A stretch of DNA of 64,000 bases from an uncultured Verrucomicrobiota bacterium (GTDB lineage Bacteria > Verrucomicrobiota > Verrucomicrobiia > Limisphaerales > UBA9464), in contig CAIVQH010000047.1 in the NCBI GenBank assembly GCA_903907995.1, positions 1-64,000 of the forward strand. Direction: 5' to 3'. This document shows positions 8,201 to 17,131 of the stretch, one piece after another. The notes beneath the pieces were generated by a model. The model was not told the DNA's origin. It worked only from the letters and a program-made list of their open reading frames with translations, and searched no databases. Each line of letters begins with the position of its first letter. Position 1 is the first letter of the stretch. The translations under genes and the position numbers were made by a program.

Positions 8201-10192
8201 ATGAGCCAGAACATCACGTCCTTCTCCACGGAAAACCGTGTCTTCAAGCCCGCCCCGGAGTTCTCCTCCCAGGCCCACATCGGAAGCCTTGCCGCCTACA
8301 AGAAGCTGTGGACGGAGTCCGTAAAATCGCCCGACCGCTTCTGGTCCAAGCAGGCCAAGGCGGAACTGGTGTGGCAGAAGCCCTTCACGAAGGTGCTCCA
8401 GTGGAAGGAGCCCTACGCGAAGTGGTTCACGGGCGGAAAGCTCAACGTGAGCGCCAACTGCCTGGATCGCTGGCTCGACACGCCGACGGCCAACCAGGCC
8501 GCCCTCATCTGGGAAGGCGAGCCCGCCGCCGACGGCAAGCCGGGCGAGGAACGCGTGCTGACCTACCGCCAGCTCCACCGTGAAGTATGCCGCTTTGCCA
8601 ATGTGCTCCTGCGCAACGGCGTGGTGAAGGGCGACCGCGTGATGCTTTATCTGCCGATGATCCCCGAGGCTGCCATCGCCATGCTGGCCTGCACGCGCAT
8701 CGGTGCCATCCACAGCGTGATCTTTGGCGGCTTCAGCGCGCAGTCGGTCGCGGACCGCGTCGCCGATTGCGGGGCCAAGCTCATCGTCACGGCAGACGGC
8801 GGCTACCGGCGCGGCGCGGTCGTGCCGCTCAAGAAGAACGTGGACGAGGCACTGGAGCTGAAGGCGGCGGACGGAACGCTTCTCGCGAAGAGCGTGACCA
8901 AGGTCGTGGTGGTCCGCCGTTGCGGCAACGAGGTCCATATGACCGAGAGCCGCGACGTGTGGTGGCACCGGGAACTGGAATACGTCACCGCCAAGTGCCC
9001 GGCCGCGAAGCTCGATTCCGAGACGCCGCTCTTCATCCTCTACACCAGCGGTTCGACCGGAAAGCCCAAGGGCATCCTGCACACCACCGCCGGCTACCTG
9101 CTCGGCGCGAAGCTCACCACGAAGTACGTCTTCGACCTGAAGCCGAACGATGTTTACTGGTGCACCGCCGATGTGGGCTGGGTCACCGGCCACAGCTACA
9201 TCGTCTATGGCCCGCTGGCGAACGGCGCGACGGCGCTGATGTACGAGGGCGCGCCGAACTGGCCCGAGCCCGACCGCTTCTGGCGCATCATCGCCAAGTA
9301 CCGCGTCTCGATCCTCTACACCGCGCCGACCGCCATCCGCGCCTTCATGAAGTGGGGCGACGAATGGCCGAAGAAGCACGACCTCTCCTCGCTCCGCCTG
9401 CTCGGCAGCGTGGGCGAACCGATCAATCCCGAGGCCTGGATGTGGTATCACAAGGTCATCGGTGGCGGCCGTTGCCCGATCGTGGACACCTGGTGGCAGA
9501 CCGAGACCGGCAGCATCATGATCACGCCGCTGCCCGGCGCCACGCCCACCAAGCCCGGCACGGCCACGCTGCCGTTCTTCGGCGTCCTCCCCGAGGTCGT
9601 GGACGACCAGGGCAAGGCCGTGCCCAAGGGCACCGGTGGCAAGCTCGTCATCCGCAAGCCCTGGCCGTCCATGCTGCGCGGGCTGTGGGGCGATCCGAAG
9701 CGCTTCGTCGAGACGTACTGGTCGGAGGTGAAGCACTCCTATTTCACCGGCGACGGCTGCCGGCAGGACAAGGACGGCTATTTCTGGATCGTGGGCCGCA
9801 TCGACGACGTGCTGAACGTGGCCGGCCATCGCATCGGCACCGCCGAGGTCGAGAGCGCACTCGTGAGCCATCCCAGCGTGGCCGAGGCCGCAGTGGTCGG
9901 ACGGCCGGATGAGCTGAAAGGCCAGGCACTGGTCTGCTTCGTCACGCTGAAGACCGGTCAGAAGGCCTCAGCCGAGCTGAAGATCGAACTGCGCAACCAC
10001 ATCGGCAAAGAGATCGGCCCAGTGGCCAAGCCCGACGAGGTGCGCTTCGCTGAGGCGCTGCCGAAGACCCGCTCCGGCAAGATCATGCGCCGCCTACTGA
10101 AACAGGTGGCCGCCGGCCTGGAGATCAAGGGCGACACCACGACCCTCGAAGACCTCAGCGTGCTGGCGAAGCTGGCGAGCGGGGAGGAGTGA
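8201..10192 (+). CDS. acsA: Acetyl-CoA synthetase (AMP-forming)
   Basis: A 663-residue enzyme that activates acetate to acetyl-CoA via acetyl-AMP, using ATP. ANL-superfamily motifs are present: the P-loop [11 protein letters not shown] (about 280-290), DTWWQTETG (about 427-435), YFTGDG, and the C-terminal [11 protein letters not shown], whose lysine is the usual acetylation-controlled catalytic residue. Length matches Acs (about 650). The ATG at 8201 gives MSQNITSF; the frame is open further upstream through repeat DNA. It shares its 3' end with the ribosome binding site of the next gene, so the two are probably co-transcribed. Confidence 0.96.
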   Translation: MSQNITSFSTENRVFKPAPEFSSQAHIGSLAAYKKLWTESVKSPDRFWSKQAKAELVWQKPFTKVLQWKEPYAKWFTGGKLNVSANCLDRWLDTPTANQAALIWEGEPAADGKPGEERVLTYRQLHREVCRFANVLLRNGVVKGDRVMLYLPMIPEAAIAMLACTRIGAIHSVIFGGFSAQSVADRVADCGAKLIVTADGGYRRGAVVPLKKNVDEALELKAADGTLLAKSVTKVVVVRRCGNEVHMTESRDVWWHRELEYVTAKCPAAKLDSETPLFILYTSGSTGKPKGILHTTAGYLLGAKLTTKYVFDLKPNDVYWCTADVGWVTGHSYIVYGPLANGATALMYEGAPNWPEPDRFWRIIAKYRVSILYTAPTAIRAFMKWGDEWPKKHDLSSLRLLGSVGEPINPEAWMWYHKVIGGGRCPIVDTWWQTETGSIMITPLPGATPTKPGTATLPFFGVLPEVVDDQGKAVPKGTGGKLVIRKPWPSMLRGLWGDPKRFVETYWSEVKHSYFTGDGCRQDKDGYFWIVGRIDDVLNVAGHRIGTAEVESALVSHPSVAEAAVVGRPDELKGQALVCFVTLKTGQKASAELKIELRNHIGKEIGPVAKPDEVRFAEALPKTRSGKIMRRLLKQVAAGLEIKGDTTTLEDLSVLAKLASGEE

Positions 10193-10197
10193 AACGT

Positions 10198-10899
10198 ATG
10201 CGCTCCCAGTTTGCGATCAGCCTAGGTTTGGCCTTGGGTCTGGGTGGGCTCTGCGGCTGCTCCACGATTCTCCGTCACCCGTGGCATTCGATCCACGATG
10301 GGAGCAGTTTCGCCGGCTGGTCCGCGCCGGATATGAGCTACTGGCGCATCGAGGATGGTGCGATCACGGGCGAGACGACCAGGGAGCACAATCCGCCGCG
10401 CAACCAGTTCATCACCTGGCAGGGCGGCGAAGTGCGCGACTTCGAGCTGAAGTTTGAGTTCCGCATCTTCGGCGACCGTTCGAACTCCGGCATGCAGTTC
10501 CGCAGCTCGCTGCATGAGTTCGGGTTGGTGCATGGCTACCAGGCCGACATGGATGGCGCGGGGAAATACCTCGGCGGCATCTGGGACGAATACGGCCCGC
10601 GTCAGTCGCTGGCCGGACGCGGTGAACGAGTGGTCATCGACGAGACCGGCAAACGGACGGTCACCCGTTTCGCTCCGGCGGCCAACCTCACGAAGAGTTT
10701 CCGTCAGGGCCAGTGGAACGAATATCACATCAAGGCCATCGGCCCGAAGGTCACTCTCCGCATCAACGGTGAACTGGTCGCCGAACTGGAAGACCACGAG
10801 GCCGGCAAGGCCCTCACCCACGGCGTGCTCGCCATGCCCATCATCCCTGGCGACCCGATGAAGGTGCAGTTCCGCAACCTGGTTTTGCGCGAATGGTAG
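10198..10899 (+). CDS. DUF1080 (3-keto-disaccharide hydrolase-like) lipoprotein
   Basis: A 233-residue protein with a lipoprotein signal ending GLCGC, so the lipidated cysteine is near residue 22. The DUF1080 concanavalin-like fold shows WRIEDGAITGET, DFELKFEFRI, NSGMQFRS and YQADMD. Such domains are very abundant in Verrucomicrobia and Planctomycetes and bind or cleave 3-keto-sugars. The strong Shine-Dalgarno ggggaggag (10181-10189) is spaced 8 nt from the ATG at 10198. A GTG at 10189, overlapping the acs stop, would sit inside that site, so I prefer 10198. Confidence 0.88.
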   Translation: MRSQFAISLGLALGLGGLCGCSTILRHPWHSIHDGSSFAGWSAPDMSYWRIEDGAITGETTREHNPPRNQFITWQGGEVRDFELKFEFRIFGDRSNSGMQFRSSLHEFGLVHGYQADMDGAGKYLGGIWDEYGPRQSLAGRGERVVIDETGKRTVTRFAPAANLTKSFRQGQWNEYHIKAIGPKVTLRINGELVAELEDHEAGKALTHGVLAMPIIPGDPMKVQFRNLVLREW

Positions 10900-10917
10900 G
10901 CCGCCAACGAGGGATGC

Positions 10918-11160
10918 CTATTGCGCCTCGTCACTCAGCAGTCGGCGCTTCTGCGTGCCAAAGGCACTTGCCGACGTTTCCCAGGTTGCTTCCTGGCAGA
11001 AGAGGCTGGCCCATTCCTTGACCGCCTGACGCTCGCGCCAGGAGCCGCCGCGCAGCTCATAGCGGCCATTGGCGAAGCGCAATAGACAGGCGTCGCCGAA
11101 ACGGGTGATTTCCTCGCCGTCAGACGGCAGGACATGGCAAAACAGCAGGTTTAACATCAT
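10918..11160 (-). CDS. Small hypothetical protein
   Basis: An 80-residue protein starting MMLNLLFCHVLPSDGEE, with beta-type sequence (FGDACLLRFANGRYELRGGSW) and a charged C-terminus. It has no signal or membrane segment. It is convergent with the DUF1080 gene, with 18 nt between stops. Balanced amino-acid use suggests a real gene, but I recognise no family. Confidence 0.5.
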   Translation of the reverse strand: MMLNLLFCHVLPSDGEEITRFGDACLLRFANGRYELRGGSWRERQAVKEWASLFCQEATWETSASAFGTQKRRLLSDEAQ

Positions 11161-11348
11161 CGGCGGTGACCCTAGCCAGGCCGGTCAGACATTCGCTGAC
11201 CCTGCCCTCATTCCTTGAGCCGCCACCCCAATGAATCGGCTTAAATTCGAGATACTTAATCACACCGTTCGCTGGATAAGCCTCTCCGATCAAACCGCGC
11301 CGCCACCATCCTTGCCCGCAACGCAGCCACCGCTACCCTGCGCACGAC

Positions 11349-12551
11349 ATGAGTTTTGCCGCCGAGTTCACCACGCTGCCCTTCCCCGCCCTGCTTCGCC
11401 GGGCCCAGGAGGCGCGTCGCGATGACATCGAGCAGATCCTGGCCACGGGTGCCAGTTCCTTGGCGGATTTTGCAGCCCTGCTCTCGCCTGCCGCCGGTGA
11501 ACAGCTGGAGGCGCTTTGCACCAGTTCGCAGGCGCTCACCCGGCAGCGCTTTGGCAAGGTCATCCGCCTCTTTGCTCCGCTGTATGTGAGCAATGAGTGC
11601 ATCAACAACTGCTCCTACTGCGGCTTTTCCCGCGACAACCCCATTCTGCGCGTGACGCTGAGTCTCGACGAGGTTCGGCGCGAAGCGCAGGCGCTGGCGG
11701 CGCAGGGCTTCCGCAATATCCTGCTGGTCGCGGGTGAGCATCCGAAGTTTGTCTCCAACGGCTACCTGGCCGACTGCGTCGCGGTGCTGCGGGAATCCTG
11801 TCCCTCCGTGTCGCTCGAAGTCGGGCCGATGGAGACGGCCGATTACGTGCCCATCGTGCAGGCGGGCGCGGAGGGGCTCGTGGTCTATCAGGAAACCTAC
11901 GACCGTGAGGTCTATGCGCGGATGCACACCGCCGGGCCGAAACGCGATTTCGATTGGCGGCTCGAATGTCCCGAGCGTGCCTATGCGGCGGGCTTCCGCC
12001 GGTTAGGCATCGCGGCCCTGCACGGTCTGGCGGACTGGCGCTACGAGGCCATTGCCACCGCCGCCCACGCCCTGCATCTGCTCCGCCATTGCTGGAAGTC
12101 GCAGGTGACCATCGCCCTGCCGCGCCTGCGTCCGTGCGCGGGCGATTTTCAGCCACTCACCACGCTGCGCGACCGCGAGCTGGTCCAATTGGTCGCCGCC
12201 TTTCGCCTGCTCCTGCCGGATGCCGGCATCGTGCTTTCCACCCGCGAATCGGCGGAACTCCGGAACGGCCTGCTGCCCCTCGGCATCACGCACGCCAGCG
12301 CCGGCAGCCACACGGAACCCGGCGGTTATACCGGCGCAGGCCGGGATAACATCCACAAGACCGTGCGCGGAAAAATCATCGAACTCGCCGAAGGTGCGAG
12401 CGAATGGTCAGCTCCGGCAGGCCGCGCCACGAATGCGACCGGGCAGTTCGAGATCTCGGATGACCGTTCCCCCGAGGAAGTGGCCGCCGTCATCCGCCGT
12501 CTCGGCTACGAGCCGGTCTGGAAAGACTGGGATGCGGCCTTGAGTGCGTGA
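11349..12551 (+). CDS. thiH: 2-iminoacetate synthase ThiH (radical SAM)
   Basis: A 400-residue radical-SAM enzyme that cleaves tyrosine to dehydroglycine (2-iminoacetate) for the thiazole ring of thiamine. The [4Fe-4S] motif is Cys84-x3-Cys88-x2-Cys91 (ECINNCSYCGF). YQETYDREVYARMH, LSTRESAELRNGLLPLGIT and the C-terminal QFEISDDRSPEEVAAVIRRL / WKDWD are ThiH hallmarks. Between EPGGY (about 323-327) and QFEISDD (366) lie about 38 extra residues encoded over an imperfect palindrome (12325-12350). From memory other ThiH proteins have a short linker there. No other thi gene and no TPP riboswitch is adjacent. Confidence 0.93.
   Translation: MSFAAEFTTLPFPALLRRAQEARRDDIEQILATGASSLADFAALLSPAAGEQLEALCTSSQALTRQRFGKVIRLFAPLYVSNECINNCSYCGFSRDNPILRVTLSLDEVRREAQALAAQGFRNILLVAGEHPKFVSNGYLADCVAVLRESCPSVSLEVGPMETADYVPIVQAGAEGLVVYQETYDREVYARMHTAGPKRDFDWRLECPERAYAAGFRRLGIAALHGLADWRYEAIATAAHALHLLRHCWKSQVTIALPRLRPCAGDFQPLTTLRDRELVQLVAAFRLLLPDAGIVLSTRESAELRNGLLPLGITHASAGSHTEPGGYTGAGRDNIHKTVRGKIIELAEGASEWSAPAGRATNATGQFEISDDRSPEEVAAVIRRLGYEPVWKDWDAALSA
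12325..12350. repeat. Palindromic element inside thiH
   Basis: Arms gttataccgg (12325-12334) and ccgggataac (12341-12350) pair with one mismatch around a 6-nt loop. The minus strand reads ITAGF and VIPACAGI, the peptide signature of interspersed palindromic repeats in other bacteria. It lies in frame in the region coding the extra ThiH segment. Confidence 0.55.
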
Positions 12552-12591
12552 AGTCGCAGCGGGCCACATGCAAGCCGGGCAGTGACCGGAG

Positions 12592-12694
12592 TTTGAATTT
12601 GGAAAGCCGGAAAACAGGAACGGACAGAGCCAGAGGAAGTGGAGGCTCTTGGACAACCGGCGGAAGCAACCAATCTTTTCCTGCTTTCCAAATT
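12592..12694. repeat. Interspersed repeat with inverted ends
   Basis: 12592-12619 is the inverse of 8093-8120 (25 of 28). 12679-12694 (tcctgctttccaaatt) is a partial copy in the opposite orientation, giving a roughly 100-bp unit with imperfect inverted ends. It lies between thiH and the terminator of the ribosomal cluster. Confidence 0.55.
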
Positions 12695-12713
12695 ATCTCT
12701 CCTCGGGAAAAGC

Positions 12714-12751
12714 AAAACGGGGCTGGCAGATTTCTCTGCCAGCCCCGTTTT
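12714..12751 (-). terminator. Rho-independent terminator of the ribosomal protein cluster
   Basis: A perfect 17-bp stem (12714-12730 with 12735-12751) around a tttc-type loop, GC-rich, flanked by A-run and T-run so it can act on both strands. It lies 32 nt past the rplQ stop and 163 nt past thiH, so it probably ends both transcripts. Confidence 0.9.
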
Positions 12752-12783
12752 TGAATCTGTGCGTCGCGAAGACTGCGACGGAC

Positions 12784-13332
12784 TTACTTGGCCGCCTCGG
12801 CCGGCTTGGCCTCGGTGGTCACGGCGGTTTCATCCACCGGCAGTTCGACCCACTCCAGGATCGCCATCTGGGCGACGTCACCACGACGCGTTCCGACCCT
12901 CAGGATGCGGGTGTACCCACCTGCACGGTCCTTGAACAGCGGGGCGATCTTGTCGAAGAGGATGTGCACGACGTCTTCCTGCTCGCGGAAGAGTTCGCGC
13001 TTGGCCTTGCCGGGGTTCTGCTTGGAGCCGGCGAACTGGGTGCGGCCGTGCTGGCGCAACCGGGCGGCGGCCAGGCGGCGGTAATGCACATTGGCCGCGA
13101 CGGCCTTCTTCTTCTCCTTGTCGTCGGTAGCGGTGCCGGCGGTCGCAATGGCGACCTGGGCATGCTTGCCGAGCGTGAGAAGCTTCTCAGCCACGGGACG
13201 GGTCGCCTTGGCTTTGGCGAGCGTCGTGGTGATGCGCTTGTGCTTGATGAGGCTGCACACCAGGTTGGCGAGCATCGCATTGCGATGTGAGCCGGTGCGG
13301 CCGAGTTTGGCGGTACGACGAAGGTGGCGCAT
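12784..13332 (-). CDS. rplQ: Ribosomal protein bL17, with C-terminal extension
   Basis: A 182-residue large-subunit protein. The first 125 or so residues show the bL17 core: MRHLRRTAKLGRTGSHRNAM, LIKHKRITTTLAKAK and RPVAEKLLTLGK. The remainder (HILFDKIAPLF, then YTRILRVGTRRGDVAQMAILEWVEL) completes the fold, and an acidic/Ala-rich tail of about 20 residues ends the protein. Family members are commonly 115-130 residues, so this one is long. It is the last gene of the cluster, 6 nt after rpoA. Confidence 0.97.
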   Translation of the reverse strand: MRHLRRTAKLGRTGSHRNAMLANLVCSLIKHKRITTTLAKAKATRPVAEKLLTLGKHAQVAIATAGTATDDKEKKKAVAANVHYRRLAAARLRQHGRTQFAGSKQNPGKAKRELFREQEDVVHILFDKIAPLFKDRAGGYTRILRVGTRRGDVAQMAILEWVELPVDETAVTTEAKPAEAAK

Positions 13333-13338
13333 GGGACG

Positions 13339-14349
13339 TTAAACTTTCTTGGCTTCCGGAGCTGGCTCGAGCAGCGCCGGGTCGATGTTCATGCCAAGGG
13401 CGAGACCCAGGGCGGTGAGCTTCTCCTTGATCTCGTTCAGCGACTTCTTGCCGAAGTTGCGGTACTTGAGCATCTCGGCTTCGGTTTTCAGCGCGAGCTG
13501 GCCGACGGAGGTGATATTGGCGTTGTTGAGGCAGTTCGCGGCACGGACCGACAGCTCGATCTCGTTCACGGACATGTTGAGCAGCTTGCGGAGCTTGGCC
13601 TTCTCGTCGTCCTGTGGTTTCTGCTCCTCCTCGAATTCGATGGCGTTCTTGTCGTAGCCGACGAACACGTCGAGATGGTGCTGCAGGATGGCCGAGGCCT
13701 GGGTCAGGGCGTCATCCGGGGAGATGCGGCCGTCGGTCCAGACTTCCACGAGGAGCTTGTCGTAATCGGTACGCTGACCGACACGGGCGGCCTCCACGGC
13801 GTAACGGACGCGCGTGACGGGCGAAAAAAGCGAGTCAATGGCGATGACGCCGATGGCCTGGTCAACCTTCTTGTTCTCGTCCCACGGACAGAACCCGCGG
13901 CCGACCTTGATCTCCAGCTCCATCTCGAACTTCTTCTTCTTGTCGAGCGTGCAGATGTGCTGGTCGGGGTTCACGATCTCAACGTTCTGGTTGAGCTCGA
14001 TGTCGCCGGCGGTCACGGCACCTTCCTTGTTCACCGAGAGCAGCAGGGTCTGCGTCTCGCGAGTGTGGACCTTAAATTTGACCTTCTTGAGGTTGAGGAC
14101 GATGTCGGTGACATCCTCGACGACGCCATCCACCGTGGTGAACTCGTGCATCGCGCCGTCGATCTTGACGGACGTGATGGCGGCACCCTCCAGCGAGCTC
14201 AGGAGCACGCGGCGGATCGAGTTGCCAATGGTGTGCCCGAAACCGGTTTCAAACGGCTCGGCAATAAACTTGGCGTAGGTGTCCGTGGAGGATGACTCAT
14301 CCTTGGACAGCCTCTTCGGCATTTCAAAACGACCTAGACGGACTGGCAT
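13339..14349 (-). CDS. rpoA: DNA-directed RNA polymerase subunit alpha
   Basis: A 336-residue protein of normal length. The N-terminal assembly domain has EPFETGFGHTIGNSIRRVLLSSLEGAAITSVKI-type sequence. The C-terminal domain has the alpha-CTD helix-hairpin-helix (LNMSVNEIELSVRAANCLNNANI, LKTEAEMLKYRNFGKKSLNEIKEKL) that contacts UP elements and activators. It follows rpsD by 107 nt and precedes rplQ, the usual alpha-operon order. Confidence 0.98.
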   Translation of the reverse strand: MPVRLGRFEMPKRLSKDESSSTDTYAKFIAEPFETGFGHTIGNSIRRVLLSSLEGAAITSVKIDGAMHEFTTVDGVVEDVTDIVLNLKKVKFKVHTRETQTLLLSVNKEGAVTAGDIELNQNVEIVNPDQHICTLDKKKKFEMELEIKVGRGFCPWDENKKVDQAIGVIAIDSLFSPVTRVRYAVEAARVGQRTDYDKLLVEVWTDGRISPDDALTQASAILQHHLDVFVGYDKNAIEFEEEQKPQDDEKAKLRKLLNMSVNEIELSVRAANCLNNANITSVGQLALKTEAEMLKYRNFGKKSLNEIKEKLTALGLALGMNIDPALLEPAPEAKKV

Positions 14350-14456
14350 ATGCTTATGGTTGCAATTTTAAACTGGGCAGGTTCCGGCAAATCACTCCCG
14401 GCCGGGTGCCCCATATAATTGCGGTGTCCCGCCGAACGGCGGCGGAACGGTTTGGT

Positions 14457-15065
14457 TTAGCGGGAGTAAAATTCGACGACGGCCTGCTCGTTGGCGATCG
14501 GGTTGATCTCGTCACGCGAGGGCACACGCATCAGCGTGGCCTTGAGCGCGGTCTTGTCCACCACGAGCCAGTCGGGCACCACGCGGCTGGTGGAGCCCTC
14601 GACATTCTTGTTCGCCAGCTGCTTGCTGACGTTGTGGTCGCGGACCTCGATCACGTCGTTCACCTTCACGGCGAAGCTGGAGATGCTGACCTTGCGGCCG
14701 TTGACTTTCACGTGGCCGTGGCCGACCAGCTGGCGGGCGGCGGGGCGGGTCAGGGCGAAGCCGCAGTGATAGACGAGATTGTCGAGACGGGTCTCGAGAA
14801 TCTGCAGCATCTTCTCGCCGGTGACACCGCGCATGCGCAGCGCCTTCTCGTAGACATTGCGGAACTGGCGTTCCTGCAGGCCGTAGAAATAGCGGAGCTT
14901 CTGCTTCTCGATCAGGCCGAGGGCGTAGTCGCTGTGCTTGCGGCGGGACTTGGGGCCATGGACGCCGGGTCCATAGGGACGGCGGTCGAGATACTTCGAG
15001 TTGCCGAAGATCGGAACACCAAAGCGGCGGCTGATGCGGGTACGGGGGCCGGTATAACGTGCCAT
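14457..15065 (-). CDS. rpsD: Ribosomal protein uS4
   Basis: A 202-residue small-subunit assembly protein. MARYTGPRTRISRRFG opens the protein. KQKLRYFYGLQERQFRNVY and the S4 RNA-binding domain (LDNLVYHCGFALTRPAARQLVGHGHVKVNG) are clear. Zinc-binding cysteines are absent, i.e. the C-minus type. uS4 is a classical autoregulator of the alpha operon in enterobacteria; whether it is here is unknown. Confidence 0.97.
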   Translation of the reverse strand: MARYTGPRTRISRRFGVPIFGNSKYLDRRPYGPGVHGPKSRRKHSDYALGLIEKQKLRYFYGLQERQFRNVYEKALRMRGVTGEKMLQILETRLDNLVYHCGFALTRPAARQLVGHGHVKVNGRKVSISSFAVKVNDVIEVRDHNVSKQLANKNVEGSTSRVVPDWLVVDKTALKATLMRVPSRDEINPIANEQAVVEFYSR

Positions 15066-15098
15066 AGGACGAGCGGATTAAAAAGTACGGAAAGAGGA

Positions 15099-15698
15099 CT
15101 AGACGCGGCGCTTCTTGCGGGGACGGCAGCCGTTATGGGGCACCGGGGTGACATCCTTGATGGCCGAGATTTCCAGGCCGATGGCCTGCAAAGCGCGGAT
15201 GGCGGACTCACGGCCGGATCCCGGGCCGTTCACACGGACCTCGAGTTCGCGCATGCCGTGCGACATGGCCTGACGGGCGGCATCCTGGGCGGCCTGCTGC
15301 GCGGCGAACGCCGTGCTCTTGCGGGAGCCCTTGAAGCCGACGCGGCCGGCTGTGCTCCAGCCGATCACGTTGCCCTGCATGTCCGTGATGGACACCTGGG
15401 TGTTGTTGAAGGTGGCCAGAATGTTCGCGATGCCGACCGCGATGTTCTTGGCGCCCTTGACGCGGATGATCTTCTTCGCGTTCGGATCGTCACCGAGCAG
15501 CTCGGCCGCGGTCGGGGTGGCGACCACCGGAGCGGCGGGTGCGCCGGCAACAGCAGGAGCGCCAGCGGCGGCGGCAGGTGCGGCCTCCACGGCGGGTGCC
15601 TTCTTGGGGGCGGGTGCGGCCTTTTCAGCAGGTGCCACGGCGCCTTCGGCGGCTTCCTTCTTGGCAGGTGCCTTTTTGGGCTTCGTCTCTTCAGCCAT
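15099..15698 (-). CDS. rpsK: Ribosomal protein uS11 with long Ala/Pro/Lys N-terminal extension
   Basis: A 199-residue protein. The uS11 core begins near residue 75 ([32 protein letters not shown]) and ends with [15 protein letters not shown]. The usual length is about 125-130, so the first 70 or so residues are an extra, low-complexity segment rich in Ala, Pro and Lys (for example [20 protein letters not shown]). The ATG at 15698 is well placed after rpsM, and no start closer to the core is obvious. The extension is probably disordered on the ribosome surface. Confidence 0.96.
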   Translation of the reverse strand: MAEETKPKKAPAKKEAAEGAVAPAEKAAPAPKKAPAVEAAPAAAAGAPAVAGAPAAPVVATPTAAELLGDDPNAKKIIRVKGAKNIAVGIANILATFNNTQVSITDMQGNVIGWSTAGRVGFKGSRKSTAFAAQQAAQDAARQAMSHGMRELEVRVNGPGSGRESAIRALQAIGLEISAIKDVTPVPHNGCRPRKKRRV

Positions 15699-15728
15699 AT
15701 TATTTTCGATAAAAGTGGTTTACTGGGT

Positions 15729-16112
15729 TCAGGTCTTGGCTGCGGCACGCTGCACGCCGACCGTCTTGCGCGGGCCCTTGCGGGTGCGCGAGTTGGTCTG
15801 GGTACGCTGGCCGCGGACCGGCAGGCTGCGCAGATGGCGCTGGCCGCGGTACGACTTGATGGCCTGAAGGCGCTTCAGGTTGATGCCGAGTTCGCGACGC
15901 AGATCGCCCTCGACAACATACTTGCCCTCCTGGATCGCGTTCACGATCTGGGAAAGCTGGCCCTCGTTCAGATTCTTGGCGCGGACGGCGGGATCAATCC
16001 CGGCCTTCGCCAGGATGACCTTCGCGTTGACCGGGCCAATGCCGTAGATGTAGCGGAGGGAAATATCCACCCGCTTCTCGCCCGGAATATCGACACCCAA
16101 AATACGTGGCAT
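15729..16112 (-). CDS. rpsM: Ribosomal protein uS13
   Basis: A 127-residue head protein of the small subunit. MPRILGVDIPGEKRVDISLRYIYGIG opens with the helix-two-turn-helix, followed by LRRELGINLKRLQ. The basic tail RGQRTQTNSRTRKGPRKT reaches the decoding centre. Normal length and order (rpmJ-rpsM-rpsK-rpsD-rpoA-rplQ). Confidence 0.97.
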   Translation of the reverse strand: MPRILGVDIPGEKRVDISLRYIYGIGPVNAKVILAKAGIDPAVRAKNLNEGQLSQIVNAIQEGKYVVEGDLRRELGINLKRLQAIKSYRGQRHLRSLPVRGQRTQTNSRTRKGPRKTVGVQRAAAKT

Positions 16113-16124
16113 AACTGTATACGT

Positions 16125-16238
16125 TTAACCTTGGCGCTGCTTGTGGCGCGCGTTCGAGCAGATCACGCGAATGACGCCCTTGCGCTTCACGATCTTGCAG
16201 TTCTCACAAAGTTTTTTAACTGACGCTCTAACTTTCAT
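16125..16238 (-). CDS. rpmJ: Ribosomal protein bL36
   Basis: A 37-residue protein, [20 protein letters not shown] followed by [17 protein letters not shown]. The zinc ligands Cys11, Cys14, Cys27 and His32 are intact (C+ type). It lies 23 nt after map and 13 nt before rpsM. infA, usually between map and rpmJ, is absent. Confidence 0.95.
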   Translation of the reverse strand: MKVRASVKKLCENCKIVKRKGVIRVICSNARHKQRQG

Positions 16239-16261
16239 CTCAAAATCATTTTTCCCGCCGC

Positions 16262-17032
16262 CTAATATAGCGGCGCCAACCCGTCTCTCGTCAAAATCTC
16301 CGGCTCGCCGCCGGTGATCAGCACCGTGTGCTCAAAATGGGCCGACAACTGCCGGTCCTTCGTCAACACCGTCCACTGGTCCGACATGATCTCCACCGCC
16401 GGACCACCCACATTCACCATCGGCTCAATCGCTATGGTCATTCCCGGGCGCAACTTGGCGTTGCTGCGGGCATCCACATAGTTCGGCACCTGCGGCTCCT
16501 CGTGAACCGAACGTCCGACCCCATGACCCACAAATTCCCGCACCACGCTGAATCCGGCACCCTCCACGCACCGTTGGACGGCGCGCGAAATGTCCGTCAC
16601 CCGGTTTCCGCCACGCGCGAAGGAAATTCCCTCATACAGGGCCTTCACCGTGACGTCCATCAGTTTTTGGGCGAGCGGAGAGCATCCACCGACCGCAACT
16701 GACATGGCGACGTCGCCAATGAAACCCTTGTAGCGGACTCCGATGTCCAGCTTCACCAGATCCCCGAACTGCAGCCGCCGGTCATTGCCAATGCCGTGCA
16801 CGACGGCCTCATTGACCGAAATGCAGCATTGCGCCGGAAAATTGCGATACCCGTAAAAGGCGCTGACCGCGTCATGACGACGGATGATCTCACCGACCTG
16901 CCGGTCGAGATCCGCCGTGGTAAGACCCGGAGTGACCAGTCCCATTGCCTCACGCTGAACGCGTGCCGCAATCCGACCGGCCTGCCGCATGGCATCGATT
17001 TCCAAGGCTGATTTGGGACTTCCGTTACCCAT
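16262..17032 (-). CDS. map: Methionine aminopeptidase, type I
   Basis: A 256-residue cytosolic metallopeptidase that removes initiator methionine. The pita-bread motifs are all present: catalytic His in NEAVVHGI, metal ligands Asp in KLDIGV and Asp in GDVAMS, His in GHGVG, Glu in AIEPM and Glu in HFEHTV. Length is typical of type Ia. It follows secY directly where adk usually intervenes. Confidence 0.96.
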   Translation of the reverse strand: MGNGSPKSALEIDAMRQAGRIAARVQREAMGLVTPGLTTADLDRQVGEIIRRHDAVSAFYGYRNFPAQCCISVNEAVVHGIGNDRRLQFGDLVKLDIGVRYKGFIGDVAMSVAVGGCSPLAQKLMDVTVKALYEGISFARGGNRVTDISRAVQRCVEGAGFSVVREFVGHGVGRSVHEEPQVPNYVDARSNAKLRPGMTIAIEPMVNVGGPAVEIMSDQWTVLTKDRQLSAHFEHTVLITGGEPEILTRDGLAPLY

Positions 17033-17131
17033 ATCAATCCTGTTTCAAGCTGCCTGACATTCCGACAGTGCTTTCATTGTCGGTGGAACCAAGCGTAGTG
17101 ATTGTGAAAGAACCTGACCAAAAACCCGACG

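Noticed and set aside
8189-9871. 560-residue open frame opposite acsA
   Set aside because: Antisense shadow of acetyl-CoA synthetase; composition dominated by His, Arg, Ala and Gly.
11161-11348. TPP riboswitch upstream of thiH
   Set aside because: I looked for the CUGAGA / ACCUGAUC core elements and did not find them.
14292-16223. 643-residue plus-strand frame across rpoA, rpsD, rpsK and rpsM
   Set aside because: Antisense to four unambiguous ribosomal/RNA polymerase genes.
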